Origin: Eunapius fragilis
Taxonomy: Eukaryota > Porifera > Demospongiae > Spongillida > Spongillidae
DNA length: 64,000 bases
Direction of reading: 5' to 3'
Assembly: GCA_963681505.1 (NCBI GenBank)
Contig: OY811982.1
Span: forward strand, 320,693-384,692
Shown here: positions 44,345 through 56,692 of the stretch, one piece after another
Numbering within the stretch: the stretch's first letter is position 1
How the letters are laid out: each line of letters starts with the position of its first letter
Program-made: the position numbers and the translations under genes
The notes under the pieces: generated by a model
Seen by the model: the letters and a program-made list of their open reading frames with translations, nothing else
What the model was told of the DNA's origin: nothing
Databases searched by the model: none

Positions 44345-45700
44345 TTCATTTTAGCCAGGACAATGGTTGTGTACACTTTGGACTGCCCTTGTGGGTTTTG
44401 TGGTATAGCGGTCAGCTACATGGCACTAAGCTTAATAGCAGAGAGGAGAGTTGTAAGAAGGATGCACATGGGGTCCTGGGAAAGAGTACCAAGGTATGAC
44501 CATATAAGGTCAAGACATATTGAGTGGAGTACTCACCGAGGAGCCAAAGGACTTGTCAGGGTAATGATTAACGATCTTATTAATAAATACGCGAATGACA
44601 GTCCCTCCCAGGAGGGCTGTCCTCCTCACGCTGAGAAGGTTGGAATCACAATGTACTGGAGGATCTGATGGAGTGAGGAGGTGAGGGTGAAGGGAGGGAG
44701 GAGGTTGTGTGGTTTTGCCAGAGATGTCCCTGCTGATGTACATGTACATGACTACAGGAGGAGGGGAGAGAGGGAGGGAGGGAGAGAAAGAAATGGAGGA
44801 GAGCGGAATAAGAGCAAAGAAAGATGGAACAATAACTAAGTGATTGAAGTAATGTACATGTACCTGGGCAGGCTGGCTGCAGCACTGATGATGCCCAACA
44901 CCACGTTCGAACTGGAGTGCAGTGCCTGCAGACTGGAGGACCTGTCCAACAGATAATGTTACACACATCATATACGATGCAATCATATCAAGTTGACGAG
45001 GATGCAATTACTGTGAGTTGGCAGGTCCCAAGACACTATGATGTACATGTAGGTACAGCATCAAATCCATCCGGTGCAGGGGGGGGGGGGGGGGGGGAGA
45101 GGATGACATCATATAACGAGATTGCACACAATGACAGACACATACATGTACATTTACATGCACACACACAAGCACACACACATGCACAATCCACCCCATA
45201 GCACCCTCCAGATCAGCGTACATGTACGTGTACCTCCCTCCTGAGTCAGGGACCATGAGCTGTCAGCAGAGTCCATTATCAGTCAGTGGTGTCTATAGGT
45301 ACACTAGTCACAAGCACTTGTCCCCATAACACACTTCAAACCTCACAAACTGGGACGAGGTACCATTCAGCAATAAGGAGGGGATAAGACACATGCTGTA
45401 AGGGGTCGCAATGCTATATTTGCGTGACGTGCTGCGAAATCCCTCAAAGTAGACTTTCAATGTCAGCAGTGGGACAATCGCAGTGGTGATGGCCGCCGTG
45501 TGCACCATATCCATGTAGAAGGTATTGGAGGCCTGCTCAAACAGCACCACGTGCCCCTGGATATCGCAGTGTGCCACTGACCATAGTTGAAGGTTCTGGT
45601 AATGTTGGATCCAACAACAGCTGGTCTGGACCCCACATCAAATATTATACCCATGGCAACCCGCCACAAAGCTTCACCCCCTGGAAGTCAGTCATTACAC
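44345..45700 (-). other. Possible decayed multi-exon gene, unidentified
   Basis: Several splice-flanked minus-strand segments look coding. About 45700-45310 gives FNYGQWHTAI and FYMDMVHTAAITTAIVPLLT. The segment 44949-44862, between ACAG and GTACATG, gives SSSNVVLGIISAAASL. The segment 44641-44537, between CTCAG and GTGAGT, gives RRTALLGGTVIRVFINKIVN. The hydrophobic runs suggest a membrane protein. Frame changes in the largest segment (near 45560) indicate decay. I do not recognise the family. A plus-strand ORF at 44362-44500 (VVYTLDCPCGFCGIAVSY) overlaps and is the alternative. Confidence 0.3.
45078..45097. repeat. Poly-G run
   Basis: About 20 G in a row inside the possible gene's intron. 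Confidence 0.9.
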
Positions 45701-45934
45701 TGTTGATCTGGTAGAAGAAAACCTGGCATGAGCTGGGCTAAAAATACAAATGGTGGTCTAATCAAAATTATCCCACAAACACAATAAATGCGTGCAGTAT
45801 ATACAATACATGTATACACTTCCAAAGGGGTGGGGTTTCCCCAAGAAAGGTGCCCCGTCTCCCATACATCATACTGGATCAGCAGGCCATTTAGATTGAA
45901 CAGTGCAGTCCACAGCATTCAGAGTAGTAACATT

Positions 45935-47095
45935 AAAGGCCAACAATATAGGGAGAAGGCCAACAGCAAAGAGAAATCCAACAGTATAGGGAAAAGGCCA
46001 AAAGTATTGCGAGAAGGCCTACAGTATAGGGAGAAGGCCAACGGTATAGGGAAAAGGCCAACTGTATAAAGTATACGGAGAAGGCTAACAGTATAGAAAA
46101 GGCCAATAGTATAGGGAGAAGGCCAACAGTATAGGGAGATGGTCAACAGTATAGGGAGAAGGCCTACAGTATAAAGAAGGCCAACAGTATAGGGAGAAGG
46201 TCAACGGTATAGGGAGAAGGCCAATGGTATAGGGAGAAGGCCAACAGTATAGGGAGAAGGCCAAAAATATAGGGAGAAGGCCAACAGTATAGGGAGAAGG
46301 CTAACAGTATAGGGAGAAGGCCAAAAATATAGGGAGAAGGCCTACAGTATAGGGAGAAGGTCAACAGTATAAGGAGAACCGGAGAAGGCCAAAAGTATAT
46401 AGAGCAGTATAGGGAAAAGGCCAACAGTATAGGGAGAAGGCCAACAGTATAAGGAGAAGGCCAACAGTATAGGGAGAAGGCCTACAGTATAAAGAAGGCC
46501 AACAGTATAGGGAGAAGGTCAACGGTATAGGGAGAAGTCCAATGGTATAGGGAGAAGGCCAACAGTATAGGGAGAAGGCCAAAAATATAGGGAGAAGGCC
46601 AACAGTATAGGGAGAAGGCTAACAGTATAGGGAGAAGGCCAAAAATATAGGGAGAAGGCCAACAGCATAGGGAGAAGACCAACAGTATAGGGAGAAGGCC
46701 AACAGCAGAGAGAAATCCAACAGTATAGTGAGAAGGCCAACAGTATAGTGAGAAGGCCAATAGTATAGGGAGAAGGCCAACAGTATAGGGAGAAGGCCAA
46801 CAGTATTGGGAGAAGGCCAACAGTATAGAAAGAAGGCCAAGAATATAGGGAGAAGGCCAACAATATAGGGAGAAGGCCAACAGTATAGGGAGAAGGCCAA
46901 CAGTATAGGTAGAAGGCCAACGGTATAGGGAGAAGGCCAACGGTATAAGAAGCCCACCATTATGGCGGAGAAGGTCAACCGTATAGGGAGAAAGCTAGTA
47001 GTATAGGGAGAAGGCTAACACTGGTTACAGTACAGGAAGAAGTCAATTATTATAGGAAGATGGCCAACTGTACTAGTATAGGGAGAAGGCCATAT
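45935..47095. repeat. Minisatellite of 20-bp unit, more than 50 copies
   Basis: The consensus unit is GCCAACAGTATAGGGAGAAG, repeated with small changes (CAACGGTATA, CAAAAATATA, CTACAGTATAAAG). Higher-order blocks repeat too: 46170-46400 and 46480-46670 share the same order of variants. All long minus-strand ORFs here (Leu-Ala-Phe-Ser-Leu-Tyr-Cys-Trp-Pro type) come from the repeat. Confidence 0.95.
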
Positions 47096-47836
47096 CTCCT
47101 CTTCTGAAGATATGCCTGTTCTACACATAGGGCCGAACACTACCCACTGCCAAACATACCCTACGCTGCTAAATTCACACAGTATACTCACCAAAACACC
47201 TGCGTCTCGGAAGATGAAATCATGAAGGGCCTATGTATCATTGTGCCTAATTGATGCGCTCCACATCTCCAGTGACGCATAGCTGATAAGTTAATTTTAA
47301 TTTGTGTATATGTATACGTATCGGTACAATTATAATTTTCACCTTATACTACTGATTTTTAAGGTTATTATAATAGTGAAAATAAATGTGCATTTATTAC
47401 TTTTTTATAATTCTAACTTTATTCCAAGATGACGCAAGGTACTACGTAATGAGTACTTCGTTTATGAATAAATTATGTGCGGTAGAAATTAAATTTTTTG
47501 TCTTGATTTTAGTTTACGAATGGTTCATGGTATAATCTTATAAAGCACAGTTTCACAATCAGTCCGATTTATTGTAATTTTTAAAGTGTTTGAAATTCAA
47601 TTGGAAAAATAATAGCAAGATGACCGCCTATGTATGGGCCATTTCTCCATATGAGTAACTTACGATTGTGGTAGGCCTGGTCATGGTAAATTGGCACCAG
47701 GCTTATTTCTGTTAACTTAAATGCACACATGTAAACCATTGTTAACATACATGTAGGAAGCATACCCGGTACCGCTTTATACCCATTTTGGCTGCTCTAG
47801 TAAACAGTATCGATCCTTGCATAGGCCTACCGCGCA
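47096..47836. other. Spacer, nothing recognised
   Basis: AT-rich. A GTAACTTACGATTGTGGTAG motif near 47655 resembles the short repeats at 39.8-40.0 kb. No gene. Confidence 0.4.
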
Positions 47837-47872
47837 CAGGGCCCGCAGAGCCGGGGGGGGCAAGGGGGGCAG

Positions 47873-47910
<38 letters not shown>

Positions 47911-49140
47911 ACTTTTTTGGCCGATTAATTTCTTTAACACGCGGTTATGACAGACGCGAGGAAATCCGCTTGATTATTTTGGGGAATAATTCCCTCCTAG
48001 TGGTTTGTATGATTATTCTTGCAGTATTTCCTATTTAAAACTCAGTACATATTTGCGACTGCCCTATGGAGTTTTTTTATACAGGCTGTATTGTCGAACA
48101 ATTCCGCAAACATGCTGCGCCAGGTGCCCTTTGTTTTTCTATGTAATTCCTGGTCAATACGACAATTGTATATGCCTGCTGATTATTTACTTTTCCAATT
48201 TCATCTACAATGATTGGAGCATTATTAAACATGTTTCGCTTAGAAAAAAATTCAGTAGGAGGGAACTATGAATATTACATATTCCCCAATATTTCCCCGC
48301 ATCTGTCGTAAACCGCGTGTTAAAAATGTAACGATGCAGTATAATTATGCATGCAATACCTACATCCAAGCATGCAGGCGCACCGCGCGACCAACCTTTT
48401 GTTCTTTTGTTATTGTGCAGTGTATCCACCTCAAGTCATAGTGATTTGATTGTTTGTTTGACGAAGGGGTTAGGGAATTCCGAAATATATTTGCTTGTGC
48501 TAGATAGCCTGCCAACCGATTGGATTCACTGATTCGAACTCTTAATTGCCGAGTCGGTCCGCTACATACGCAATGGGCGAATCTACTTAATATATAGCAT
48601 AGCTACGTTCTTCCTAGTAATCCAACCATGCTTAAAGGTATCGGCAGAATATTTTAATTCGAGTAATGAAGCACGTGGTACTGCAGATGTGCCAAACGAA
48701 GATGATGACCGTGTATACTTTACCAGACGACATACCTGCACCCGAGGATAGCCATACTTGCAATGTGAAAAGTGACGGAGATTGTTACTGACAGACTTCC
48801 CTATATTTAAACTGATCTTGGTCAATCCAGGCTAAGGCAGTTAGTGAACGATCTTTTTCGACCGCTCGTAGCTTGAAAACTTGGCTTCGTTCAAGCATGA
48901 ATCAAATTTAAAAGTTACTGCTCAGATTATTAAAATTTTCAATTCTGGAGTTATACAATTTTGTGCGACTTTCCAATCTCACTGTATAGATCGATATGAG
49001 GTATTATTGTGCTATGCGCGCGTTATAACTATGAATAACTGCGAAGGTTGTGTTGCTACTTAATTGCTAACATGGAGGTGTACTGAAATCTGCCCCCCCC
49101 CCCCCCCCCCCCCACTTTATAATACCCTCCGCGGGCCCTG
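47837..49140 (+). mobile_element. hAT transposon remnant, 1.3 kb, with terminal repeats and target duplication
   Basis: The left end CAGGGCCCGC (47837-47846) and the right end GCGGGCCCTG (49131-49140) are perfect inverted repeats, extended by AGAG/CTCC. GCGCA occurs directly outside both ends (47832-47836; 49141-49145), a 5-bp target duplication. Poly-C runs lie just inside both ends (about 47876-47907 and 49093-49113). The interior includes a hAT dimerisation motif (separate entry). The CAGGG end and that motif support hAT; most of the transposase is gone. Confidence 0.85.
48838..48909 (+). pseudogene. hAT C-terminal dimerisation motif
   Basis: The plus frame gives AVSERSFSTARSLKTWLRSS followed by MNQI. 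This is the ERxFSxxRxxKTxLRSxM signature at the end of hAT transposases. The frame is short (48840-48911) before and after which stops occur, so only this piece of the transposase is readable. Confidence 0.8.
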
Positions 49141-50282
49141 GCGCAAACAGAACAATACCAAAAGACAAGCTAGATGAACTTACACATATGCAAGACCGGT
49201 CATTCGAATGGTGGTGAACGGGCAGTTATTTCATCCTGGCGAATAACTCCGTGTATACTTAGGCTTCCGTCAACTTGGCTTTCTACGTCCTCTCAGACAT
49301 TTCTGTCACGCGAGCTCAGATTTGCCGGGCACGTGACATTGGTAAATTTTTATGAACATGAACAGATAATCCTTTCAATGTTGTCTCTAGACAGGCAGTA
49401 TTGGACGAATGTGCTGCATTCTTCCTAGAGGCCAGAGCTCATGCCATGGCCCGGTTGTCTTCGTACAAAACTCACTTCACTCAAAGTTGTCCTCTATTGC
49501 TTAAGCCGAATAAAATTACCTACATTGATAAGCTGCCCATCATCAGACTCCACAACATTGCATTGAAGCACAGAAGTATTGTAGTCCATTCCATGCATAG
49601 GAAAAATGCATGAGAAGTTTGTTGCTTCACTGATAGAAATACATCCACTGCATAGCTGGATATTGACATCCTTCAGCTTAATGGCAGATGAGCCACACTG
49701 TGGAGGTACATGTCATGCCATCTGATAATGCCCAGCTCCACCAAACAACATACATATATACATTCGCTTTATTTTATTTGGACATGCATGCATGCATGCA
49801 TGCATACATACATGCATGACGCAATCTAATTAGCTGCATATCTGAGTACACTAATTCGTCACAGATGAGAGTATGTGCATATCCTTGTCTAAAACAAGCA
49901 TTGTAACATGTGTACTAAGTATTCCACACCCACAGGCTTTACATAAATGATGGACCCACAAATACACATGGATAGTCCATACAGATTTACACAGGATGGG
50001 ATGGTCTTACATATGTTTTCCACATGGACTCCACATGGACTCGTCTGGCCATGCACAGTCAGCCTCTCTCTCCTGAGTCTCAAAGAGCTCTTCCAACCCC
50101 TCACTCCCCCCTCGTCCGCATCGAATGCCACACTGCCATGGAGAGAAATGTTATAGCATGTCCATATGTCGGCATATCCGAGAATATATGTATGGCACAT
50201 GTATGGTCATATCTCGAGGTATGCATGTCCATGTGCTGTTATATATGGACGTATATGTATACAAGTAAGCAGTATACATACA
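49141..50282. other. Gene-poor; two splice-flanked short ORFs
   Basis: Plus strand, 49392-49613: after a CTCTAG acceptor the frame reads QAVLDECAAFFLEARAHAMA and continues to a TGA. Minus strand, about 50135-50010: between CATGGCAG and GTAAGACC the frame reads VAFDADEGGVRGWKSSLRLR. Both have balanced composition but no recognised family. A (GCAT)n stretch lies at 49786-49805. Confidence 0.3.
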
Positions 50283-50384
50283 CCTAATGGAGGTATTACT
50301 GATGTAGCTGGTAGGTAGAGAGGAGATGGCTCCATTTGGGAGTGTAATCTGACATGTGTATGTGTATCCACTAGTCTGAAGAAT

Positions 50385-52285
50385 AGAGAAGTTTTACACC
50401 GGATCCGTGAGAATAGAATATTTTATGGGCCAATTTTGTCAAACAGATTTTTTTTAATAGATGGAAGTACTCCAATCATTGTAAAACTTCTTTTCTATAG
50501 TGATACAACTCTCCTAATGAAGACTTGTTTGTACAGCTTGATATCTGTTTTGTATCCTAACCTGTTTGTTGAAAGTAGACGTCACCGACTTTATTCCGTT
50601 ACGTTTTACAAATTAGTGAACGATCTAAATACTTTAGTTCCTGTCTTACAACCTTGAATCCTACTGTTTGTGGTAATTGGATTTATTGCGTTGCACGCAA
50701 CATTATTGCCAGCCTATAGTCTAATAAACTCTTCAACCATGTTTAGGGCTACTATTGAGCTTTCGTCTTGGAACCAACTCCAACAAGAACACTAGTGAGT
50801 GTGTACTGAAACCCTGCTCCCATTCTGATCTTGTAACCTATGCACAATAACTGAACTGGGCTCATACATGGTCCACAAATGCCTGCCATGTGTCTGGCTG
50901 ATCAAAAAGGCTAGGAGGCTGTTGCCAACTACTCCAGTCCCTGGTATGCCACAAATTGCTGTACTTCGTGCTCCATAGACTGTGGCTGTTGACATTAGTG
51001 TCATGAGATGACATCATACTCTCGCACTGAATATCCATAGCTGAGGAAGGTGTAGAGGAAGCGTGTATACATTGGAGCGGAGACCTTGTAGCTCATCCAA
51101 AAAGCTATATGGTCTAGGTCAGACAGAGGCGCAAGAATATTTATCAACCTGTCCACAATGACAAAGTTGTCAATATGGATGTTGACCTTCAGATAGTTAA
51201 CTCCTGCTCGTGCCTCTTTCAGTTTCCACCTCCAGAGATGTGATTGGCTATGCAGTAAAACAATGTTTGCCCAATGGGTAGCTTCTCATTCCTATGCACC
51301 CAATACTGAGTTTTATGATACTCCTGATGTTTCAAACTATGTGTGAGTTAGAGCCTGTCTACCGTGGCCTGAAAGGTCAGTTGAGCCACATAGTCTTTGC
51401 TAAGGGAGAGGAGTGATGCCACATATGCATGGGGCACATCTGCTATTAATAGTGTGACTACTCTTCTCAAGTCACTTTTAAGTCTCAAATTAGGTAGCAC
51501 CGAGTGTGCCAAGGCCTTTATGACTTTCGAAAAGACATTTTGTATGCGGTGCAAGCTAGCTAATATGACCTTAAATATCACCTTACTATCACCTGCCCAA
51601 ATCACTTGCCGCCATATCTAGATTTGGAAGCTAGCACTTTCGCCATAAACTCGAAGACACTTAGAATATGTTCCTGTGATGATCCATAGTTGCTGCCTGT
51701 TCGGTTTTCATTTCCAATTGCACGACAAACTATCCTCCTTGGACGACCACGTACGTGAAGTTGGAAGGACAGCACTTTGTGCAACACGTTCCCGCACTGG
51801 TTTCTTATTGCACACTGGTTTCTAATTGTGCTTCTCATTCAGACTCAAAGCATGAAAGCGACATACTCAAGTGTATACAGCTAATAAACTACGTCACCAA
51901 ATATGTATGGGTCTGGGGACACGTTTTGACAAGTACATAAAGTTAAAATTTTGTACGAAAACTACTATATAGCTAATTATTAACGCATCGTACGATATGA
52001 TCTCTATTTGGTACCAAAAGCATAATAAAATATTTTGAAATCAGCTTTAGAAAAAAGTGTACTTACGTGTCACAGTATCCCTTAAAATGCATACAGATTT
52101 GCTGATCAATACAGGTACAAGATATAACCATTTAAGTGATGGATGGTCTATCTAAAAAGAGCTCTTTACTTAGCGAACAACATTTTCCCCATGAATTTTC
52201 TGATGGTGGGTTCGACATAAAAAATGTCCGATTCTCACGTATCCGGTGTTAAAAATGTGTTATTTCTGACACTACACATTTCATA
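50385..52285. mobile_element. 1.9-kb insertion in a copy C intron
   Basis: The corresponding intron in copy B is only about 50 bp (26255-26204). The inserted DNA carries short ORFs (50436-50657 plus; 51605-51348 minus) without recognised domains. No clear terminal repeats were found by eye, so type and exact borders are open. Confidence 0.5.
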
Positions 52286-53475
52286 CCTGTGGGGGAAGGT
52301 TCTTTGTGTTCAACACCAGTCCTCTACTGACTGTCACAGGTAACAGGTAGGTACTATCGAGTAGAGATGGACACACATCTAAATATGCCTGGTTTATAGC
52401 TGGGTTCACCTGATGATGTAATGGTTATGACATATCTCACTGAAGAGACATCTTAACTCACAGAGATGACATTAGTACAAGATGAGGTCACTGCAGTACA
52501 TCTCTTCTCCACATTACACCACACACACACACTATCACTCTGGAGACAGCTGCTACAACTGGAGAGCAAATTTTATGCTTTATATAATTAATAACTAATT
52601 ACCTTGTGGCTACAGCACAGTTGTATGTGGTCAGTTTAGTAGTAGCAAATGGAATGTTTAGACTTGAACTGCCAAAGCCAACATTCACCACTGGAAATTA
52701 AAGATATCATCACATCACATGATCATCATGTGCACACAGCCCAATGTCCACATACCTAGCTTTAGGACATTCAGTTGTGATATAGCACCAGTGATGTTGG
52801 ATGTGAAGGTGGTCTGGTTGACCTTTGAGCATGGTACTGAGATGGTCACTCCACTATCAGTGGCCAACAAACATAGGAAGCTCTCTCCCGTCAATAAGGG
52901 AGGAAGACCAGAACTGATTTTAAGAGTTATCTAATATTGGTATGAAAAAGTGATGGTAAGTTATCTATAAAACAAATTTTTCCTGCTTGCAAACATTTGT
53001 TGGCATTTCCTGTACAAACTTGGTTGGGGTCACACTGGTGTTGGAGAGACATAGGCTTGTGTTACCCTGTACTCATCTTGTTGACACTGTGCTATTCTGA
53101 CACTGTGACCTCCGAGAACACTTCTGCTCCACAGTACAGCATCCAAACAGAGGGTTCACATTAGCTGCACAGCTCAGACAGTCGGTGAAACTTGAACATT
53201 GCTCTATGGGAACTTGGACCACCTATGGGGGAAGAGGGGGAGGGGTCACATGGGCACCCTTCATGGTCATTGGCCTACTGAAGTGGTTGTGATGGCATAG
53301 ACATAGTTCTGTGCACTGGTCCATGTCATTCTGGTCACAGGACCAGGCATTGCCCATGTGGCGAAGCTTACTGTAGATGCACTGATTATGTTGTACTGGA
53401 AGAATAGGAGGGGGGAGGAGGAGGGGGCAGAAGAAGGAAATGACAAGCATCCTATTATCTTAGTTCAATGCTCAC

Positions 53476-54491
53476 TGCTTGTAGAAATGATCCACTGGCT
53501 ATGAACAGTAATGCAAGGGACTCATAGTTGAATGCCAAGGTGGAGGCGAAAGTGTTTGAGCTAAATACAGGTATATCAGCCATTCCTAATCTAATTACTG
53601 ATCCTTCCACTGCTCCTGGTGATGAAATGTTGCATCTGTTGGGGCAAGACATAGCAGAAGAGACAGTATCCCTCCATGGTAAGCTGGTGCCTGAGCAAGA
53701 GGCAGTGTTCATGGCACTGTCCACTGAAGACAGTCCATCAGTGCACACTCGACTAAAGGGATCAAGAGATGGTGTCACAAGTCCAATAACTAGTGTGGCT
53801 CCACCACTGGGAAATGAATCCAACAGAGACACACTCACAACTGTACTGGCACCGTCCACAGCTGTTGAACTGAAGCAGTTTATCTCTGCTTCATACATGG
53901 CAGCCACTGATGTCTCATTGCTGTTGTCACACACTCTCAACAACCTCATTGCAGGTCTGGATATTGGTGATGTGCTCACATCAAGTACCACAAAGTATGT
54001 ATAGGAGCCCGCCACAAACCCTCCAAACCAGTTGCGAGTGAACGAGGCTGCAGTCACACCAAACAGGTTTCCTGATGACCTGCTCACACTCCCAGCTGCC
54101 CCGTCAATTCCATACTGACCAATAAGGATCACAGCACCATTGCTACTGCCTACGTAGAAGCTGTTTCCTCCTCCGATGACCGGGGCATTCACCAAAGCCA
54201 TCTTATTGCTTGAGGTTAGAATATCTTGAAAAGCACTAACTGAGCCTTTGGTCAAGTCATTAGCAAAGTAACTGATGCAGCTCTTGTTGCTGACACATAC
54301 GATAAGACTGCTCTCGTCTGAGCTCAGTGATATCTGTAAAACAGAGATTTCGCTAGGAAACTGCAGCACTTCTTGCTGAACTAGGCTGCCATTTAACCTG
54401 TACACTTGACAAATTCCATAATCATTGGTGCTGACATATATATTACAACTGGAACTAACAACTACGTCATTCGGCTGACCGCATGTCTGAC
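53476..54491 (-). CDS. Copy C SEMA-like propeller exon (intact frame)
   Basis: The 1,016-nt exon is open throughout and has the same borders as in B (CACAG ... GTGAGC). It differs from B by many substitutions but keeps the cysteines (CISYFAND; CPNRCNISSPG). It begins GQTCGQPNDVVVSSS, with an extra cysteine compared with B. Confidence 0.75.
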
Positions 54492-54634
54492 CTGTGTGTA
54501 TGGTAACAAAGAATACATATGGTGTTATTACATATGATTAATCAAATTGCAATTGACAGTCTAGTATTCAAGAGAAGCAGGAGCAGCCATACAGCAAAAC
54601 ATTATTGTATCTTTTTTGCATCTTCCATGGATCA

Positions 54635-54746
54635 AGTCTAGGTCCCAGACCTAGGTCACAGCAGCGGATAGAAAACATCACCACTAGGTCACGCAGCAGT
54701 GATGTAATTCTTCTGCTGCTGTGACCTGGGTCTGGGACCGAGACTA
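54635..54746. mobile_element. MITE of the AGTCTCG family in copy C intron
   Basis: The left arm AAGTCTAGGTCCCAGACC with AGGTCACAGCAGC is the inverted copy of the right arm GCTGCTGTGACCTGGGTCTGGGACCGAGACT (ends about 30 bp). Absent from the same intron of copy B, so inserted after the duplication or lost from B. Confidence 0.8.
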
Positions 54747-55129
54747 TTATGGACCTTACAATTGATGACAGCAAGTCAAACTTTCCGATTATGTTTGTTG
54801 ATGAACATCCGTGTAAATTCATATATAAATAGGAACGCATACCTAGCAATCAATAGTAATGACCACAGCACCTATCAATCCGAACTTAGCAATGTTAGTT
54901 AGCATCCAATTCTGGTCACAAATTTAGATAAACATGAAGAGGTGCGTATTTATTAAATACTGTCACAATTAGAACAATCTCATGTGATTCATTTTCATCA
55001 TGGGAACTTGTAGTTCCCTTGTGACAACAATAATTCAATGTACAACATGAAGTGCTGGCATGATAGACTATATGTTGCGTAGTAACATTGACTTCTAATA
55101 ATAAGTTATTCCATAATTGGTATACTTAC

Positions 55130-55790
55130 CATTGGCAGGAGGAAGGATCGTGTAACTTAGGTTATAAATTTCAGCATTTGCAGCCGGGTGCCATGGATCA
55201 CCAGCATGGACAGTGAGATTTCCACAGTAGCGCCTGGTAGGTTGCTTATCACGATATACAGCCTCTCCAACACTCAGCTTCACATCAGGTCCATTGGCCT
55301 CTAGTGTTATCTTGGTCCGGACATTGAATGGCAGTGGTATAGGTGAGGTTAAATGCCAGTCACCATCATTAGAATCACCTATTACCATGACTAATTCAAC
55401 ACTATCTGGGTAAAACCAAAATCCAGGGGAACGATTTCCAAAACCACAGCAATCTCCTCCATTTGTAAAACGCAGAATGCTGCTCCACAATACAACCGTA
55501 CCAGTGGGTACAATTTCAAAGGAAAGTAGTCGTTCCAGGGATTACACTAATTTGATTGTTTGCTGCTAATACTGGATGAGTAGGAAGACTAAAAGTTGGA
55601 GGAGGCTGAGTAGTAAGATTAGTAAGAAGAGGACTGTTGGAATTGCAGCCGTCTTATCGTCACCAACATGGTGCCGGGTGTGTGAGTGTGGGGGAACATA
55701 ATATAATGAACGTACACCTTGCATAAACGACATGCACACACATGTTAATGTAGTCACACATACCTCAGACGGGTACTCAGCCGTCATTAT
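55130..55790 (-). pseudogene. Copy C LamG-like exon (frameshifted)
   Basis: Same content as B 29723-29196: NLTTQPPPTFSLPTHPV linker, then RFTNGGDCCGFGNRSPGFW, NVRTKITLEANGPDVKLSVG and AANAEIYNLSYTILP, ending at a GTAAGTATAC donor. An 11-nt deletion after VIPGT breaks the frame. The shared linker frame in B and C supports the exon start proposed for B. Upstream, an ATG at 55787 followed by a GAG|GTATGTG donor could be the first exon in both copies. Confidence 0.65.
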
Positions 55791-55880
55791 AAACCTCTAA
55801 GTCTACTCTCGATATAAGCTCAACGTTTGTACCCTGCGCTCTTTAATACTGTACTTTACTGATAGGTCATAAATGCAGTT

Positions 55881-56007
55881 CGTCTCGGCCCGAGACCATA
55901 GTACGTCACAGTGCGATGAAATACACCGCGACGCGTGGAAAAGGTTCGAACGTGCAGTGATGTAATCCATCCGTACTGTGACGTAATAGGGTCTGCGGCC
56001 GAGATTA
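55881..56007. mobile_element. MITE upstream of copy C
   Basis: Begins CGTCTCGGCCCGAGACC and ends GGTCTGCGGCCGAGATT. Short flanking copies of ATGCAGT on both sides suggest a target duplication. Equivalent to 29929-30034 upstream of copy B. Confidence 0.65.
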
Positions 56008-56417
56008 ACATGCAGTCATGTTGTATTCGCATAGATAGCATGCAGTACCGCATGAATAGCATATAATATAATATCCAAGATGTTCTAACTTGGGATGCAC
56101 TTATAACGAGTGCCTAGAGTAGACTGTACAAACCATGCAACTGTACAATACATGTGCATACATGCATGTAATAAGCGGGTCGTCATAATACCCGTAGAGA
56201 GTTCTAACAATGAAAATGAAAAATCAAAAGTGGTTAAATATGACTTCACTCCTAATGATAATTGCGTTGAGTGTGTTCGAATATTAATGCGAGGTTCAAG
56301 CCATCAACTGTTATATGAGCCAATATTAATTATCAGTTACTACTAGCATACATATAGACTGCATATAGAATCCACCCGGGTCGTGAAATCAAACGTCAAC
56401 CGCGACTAGCGACCCGA
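56008..56417. other. Spacer upstream of copy C
   Basis: The first 160 bp still match the B upstream region (CACTTATAACGAGTGCC etc.). One plus ORF (56110-56346) has no recognised content. Confidence 0.4.
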
Positions 56418-56646
56418 TCAGTGGCGGACGCAGGATTTAAAGAAAGGGGGGGTTGTAGTGGAGGGGGATCACCAAAAGGGGGAGGGTGCGGAAGGGGGAT
56501 GTGCCCCCTCCCGCGCGAAGCGCGGAAGCTTTTGAAAACGTTAATTCGGTGTGCTAAAATGCATGAAAAAATTACAAGTTTTTTTTACTTATGCCGCATT
56601 TTGCGTATTATGTAATAGGAGGAAAGGGAGGGTTGCAACCCCCCAA

Positions 56647-56680
<34 letters not shown>

Positions 56681-56692
56681 GCCAGTGCCGAT
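56418..56692. mobile_element. MITE with CAGTGGCGGACG ends
   Basis: The left end CAGTGGCGGACGCAGGATTT (56420) and right end CCTCCGTCCGCCAGTG (about 56674-56689) are inverted repeats. A run of about 30 C lies just inside the right end. The interior is GC-rich. The end type is common in hAT-like and related elements. No exact target duplication was seen. Confidence 0.65.

Larger units (their letters stand above)
50283..55790 (-). pseudogene. Receptor tyrosine kinase copy C, truncated
   Basis: Contains the LamG-like exon (about 55655-55130), the SEMA-like exon (54491-53476), the linker exon (53395-53279), PSI1 (53222 to about 53000), TIG (about 52931-52757), the next exon (about 52692-52608), PSI2 (about 52562-52461), an exon at about 52383-52290 and one at about 50379-50283. 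Homology ends at GTATACATACACC (50283), which corresponds to B near 26100. The third PSI, all IPT repeats, membrane helix and kinase are missing. Lesions: an 11-nt deletion in the LamG exon, a TGA for TGG at 53073-53075 in PSI1, and loss of the conserved Cys and Trp in PSI1 (LFGCC for LCGWC). Confidence 0.85.

Noticed and set aside
46164-46978. Repeat protein with Leu-Phe-Ser-Leu-Tyr-Cys-Trp-Pro units, and T7-promoter-like TATAGGGAGA
   Set aside because: Both come from the 20-bp minisatellite. The TATAGGGAGA match covers only the end of the T7 promoter and there is no phage context.
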